Origin: Candidatus Latescibacterota bacterium
Lineage (GTDB): Bacteria; Latescibacterota; UBA2968; UBA8231
Assembly (NCBI GenBank): GCA_022827835.1
Contig: JAJEIO010000024.1
Location: 62,001 to 126,000, forward strand
Direction of reading: 5' to 3'
Length of the DNA stretch: 64,000 nucleotides
Part shown: piece after piece, positions 62,801-64,000 of the stretch
How positions within the stretch are numbered: the stretch's first letter is position 1
Layout of the letters: each line of letters begins with the position of its first letter
Program-made: the position numbers and the translations under genes
Notes under the pieces: model-generated
The model's database searches: none
What the model was told of the DNA's origin: nothing
What the model saw: the letters and a program-made list of their open reading frames with translations, nothing else

Positions 62801-63649
62801 CTAAGCGGGAAAATGCTCCAGTGCGGCCGCAATCATCGCCTCGACCGGCGGCTCGACACCCGTCCATATTTCAAACGAACGCGCGCCCTGCCAAGCGAGC
62901 ATACCCAAGCCGTTGATCGCGGAGGCCCCAGCGGCTGTAGCCTGCCGCATGAGTACGGTCTCCAGCGGGTTGTACACAATGTCGGCGACCAGCATGTGCT
63001 CGTGTAGGCACGATGGGTCCGCCAGCGGCGAAACGTCGTCGCGGGGGTGCATCCCCAGCGCCGTGGCGTTGATGAGCAAACCAGCGTCGCCAATCGGTCG
63101 GGTCTCTGCCAGCGACCCGACCCGCACCTTGCCCTTGCTGTCAAGATCGGCGGCGAGTGCTGCGGCCTTTTCCACCGTGCGGTTGAGCAGCAGCACTTCC
63201 TCCACCTCGTCCCGCGCCAGCAGCGCGTAGAGCACGGCTCGCGCCGCACCACCTGCACCGAGGAGCGCGACCTTGGGCGGCAGCGGGTCTAAGCCGCCAT
63301 CGGCCTTGAGGCTCTGCACGATGCCAAAGGCGTCGGTGTTGTACCCCACGAGCCGACCATCGCGGTTGGCAATGGTATTGACCGCGCCAATACTTTGGGC
63401 CTCTGTGGAAATCTCGTCCAGATGCGCCATGACGGCCTGCTTGTGCGGCACCGTTACATTCAGCCCAACTATGCCGAAGGCGCGCATTCCGGCGAGCGCT
63501 TGGGGCAAGGTTGGGGGAGCGACGCGAAACGCCGCGTACACATAGTTGAGATTCAGCGCCCTGAGCGCGGCGTTGTGCATGGCCGGCGACGCCGTGTGTG
63601 CGACCGGGTCGCCGATGACGCCGAGCACCCGCGTCGTCCCGGAGATCAC
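62801..63649 (-). CDS. aroE: Shikimate dehydrogenase (NADP+)
   Basis: 282 residues. The substrate domain opens VLGVIGDPVAHTASPAMHNAAL (conserved Ser and Asn). The catalytic Lys is in VTVPHKQAVMAHLD. The NADP motif is LLGAGGAARAVLYAL. The closing GLGMLAWQGARSFEIW is standard. It reduces 3-dehydroshikimate. The start is GTG 63649, overlapping the stop of a 46-residue gene as GTGA, so initiation is probably coupled to it. Confidence 0.97.
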   Translation of the reverse strand: MISGTTRVLGVIGDPVAHTASPAMHNAALRALNLNYVYAAFRVAPPTLPQALAGMRAFGIVGLNVTVPHKQAVMAHLDEISTEAQSIGAVNTIANRDGRLVGYNTDAFGIVQSLKADGGLDPLPPKVALLGAGGAARAVLYALLARDEVEEVLLLNRTVEKAAALAADLDSKGKVRVGSLAETRPIGDAGLLINATALGMHPRDDVSPLADPSCLHEHMLVADIVYNPLETVLMRQATAAGASAINGLGMLAWQGARSFEIWTGVEPPVEAMIAAALEHFPA

Positions 63650-63786
63650 CCCAACAAATCCTCAACGAAGCAGTTGGCAATCTCAAAGGATTCGCGCCAC
63701 GATACGTTGTAGAGCAAGCGGATGGCGAGTAGGCCGCCACACAACATCACAGCCGCGCACACAAAGAGCCGAAAAATTCCTCTCAT
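63646..63786 (-). CDS. Small membrane protein between aroA and aroE (46 aa)
   Basis: 46 residues from ATG 63786 with GGAGGAG eight bases upstream. One membrane segment (FVCAAVMLCGGLLAIRLLY) is followed by an acidic tail ending CFVEDLLG. It starts two bases after the aroA stop and overlaps aroE as GTGA. The tight packing and strong ribosome site support translation. No family is recognised. Confidence 0.7.
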   Translation of the reverse strand: MRGIFRLFVCAAVMLCGGLLAIRLLYNVSWRESFEIANCFVEDLLG

Positions 63787-63788
63787 AT

Positions 63789-64000
63789 TTAATCTCCTCC
63801 AATAGATTGTACGGTCTTAAAAAAATCGGGCCAGATAGGTGTCAAGCACTCGCTGCCTTCGATGGTCAACTCCCCTTCGGCCAACAGCCCGGCCACGGCA
63901 AAGGCCATGGTTAAACCGGGATCGCCCTTGCCGTCGAGTTGACCGCCTTGGAGCGGGAAGCCGCCTTTGATGACAAGCCCCTCGGGGAATTGACCAATCC
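63789..64000 (-). CDS. aroA: EPSP synthase, C-terminal end (partial)
   Basis: The last 69 codons are present, in the frame that includes LVIKGGFPLQGGQLDGKG, then DPGLTMAFAVAGLLAEGEL and IEGSECLTPIWPDFFKTV. The layout matches the C-terminal end of 3-phosphoshikimate 1-carboxyvinyltransferase. The family's DHR-x-AM motif reads DPGLTM here, so the His and Arg that bind phosphoenolpyruvate are missing. It heads the visible part of the shikimate operon. The 5' part lies beyond the window. Confidence 0.8.
   Translation of the reverse strand, partial: IGQFPEGLVIKGGFPLQGGQLDGKGDPGLTMAFAVAGLLAEGELTIEGSECLTPIWPDFFKTVQSIGGD

Overview
The window is a GC-rich (about 60% by eye) bacterial chromosome segment carrying about 65 genes. 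Several traits suggest a member of the Latescibacterota/Poribacteria-like group of uncultivated, polymer-degrading bacteria. These are a secreted protein ending in a FlgD-like Ig module, an N,N-dimethylformamidase-like protein, three mandelate-racemase/enolase-superfamily proteins, two sulfatase-fold enzymes, DUF4159, DUF3179 and Uma2 proteins, and xylose-isomerase-like barrels. That placement is inference from gene content; the sequence carries no rRNA or other marker that settles it.

Layout. 1-3.4 kb: the tail of a sensor histidine kinase overlaps a sigma-54-dependent response regulator. Downstream lie two palindromic candidate activator sites, a canonical -24/-12 promoter and a secreted fibronectin-type protein. 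3.6-9.1 kb: sugar-acid catabolic genes and proS. 9.2-12.1 kb: an AT-rich inserted island with a controller protein, a C5 DNA methyltransferase, a putative restriction endonuclease and a HEPN-like protein. 12.1-15.1 kb: an M50-like protease and thrS. thrS is preceded by a promoter, a 37-codon leader peptide with ten consecutive threonine codons, and an intrinsic terminator, which is a threonine attenuator. 15.1-18.6 kb: a sulfatase, a toxin-antitoxin pair that seems to have cut short a DUF488-associated gene, and a triple 23-bp repeat. 18.8-29.8 kb: DUF4159, acetolactate-synthase-like, Ldh2, dCMP deaminase, secreted structural proteins and another enolase-superfamily enzyme. 29.9-32.1 kb: an unrecognised pair, a four-helix membrane coiled-coil protein and a membrane-anchored von Willebrand A-like protein. 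32.1-36.6 kb: S1/P1 nuclease, 1-Cys peroxiredoxin, a polyamine-type binding protein and an RraA-like protein. 36.7-37.7 kb: an ssb operon led by three very small genes. 37.9-43.7 kb: VOC protein, an atypical sulfatase, Uma2, serC, an SDR and a Fic/nucleotidyltransferase pair. 43.7-57.7 kb: glycolate oxidase genes with rhaM, peptidases and glgP. 57.7-64.0 kb: a minus-strand operon aroA, small membrane protein, aroE, argS, aroK, aroB, rimO, DUF971.

The genes combine ordinary housekeeping (three aminoacyl-tRNA synthetases, the shikimate pathway, ssb, rimO) with a scavenging lifestyle using sulfated and acidic sugars, glycolate, rhamnose and peptides. The accessory load is modest. The clearest unusual biology is regulatory: the thrS leader-peptide attenuator, the self-contained sigma-54 module and the controller-type promoter of the restriction island. 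The clearest unrecognised gene system is the coiled-coil/vWA pair at 29.9-32.1 kb.
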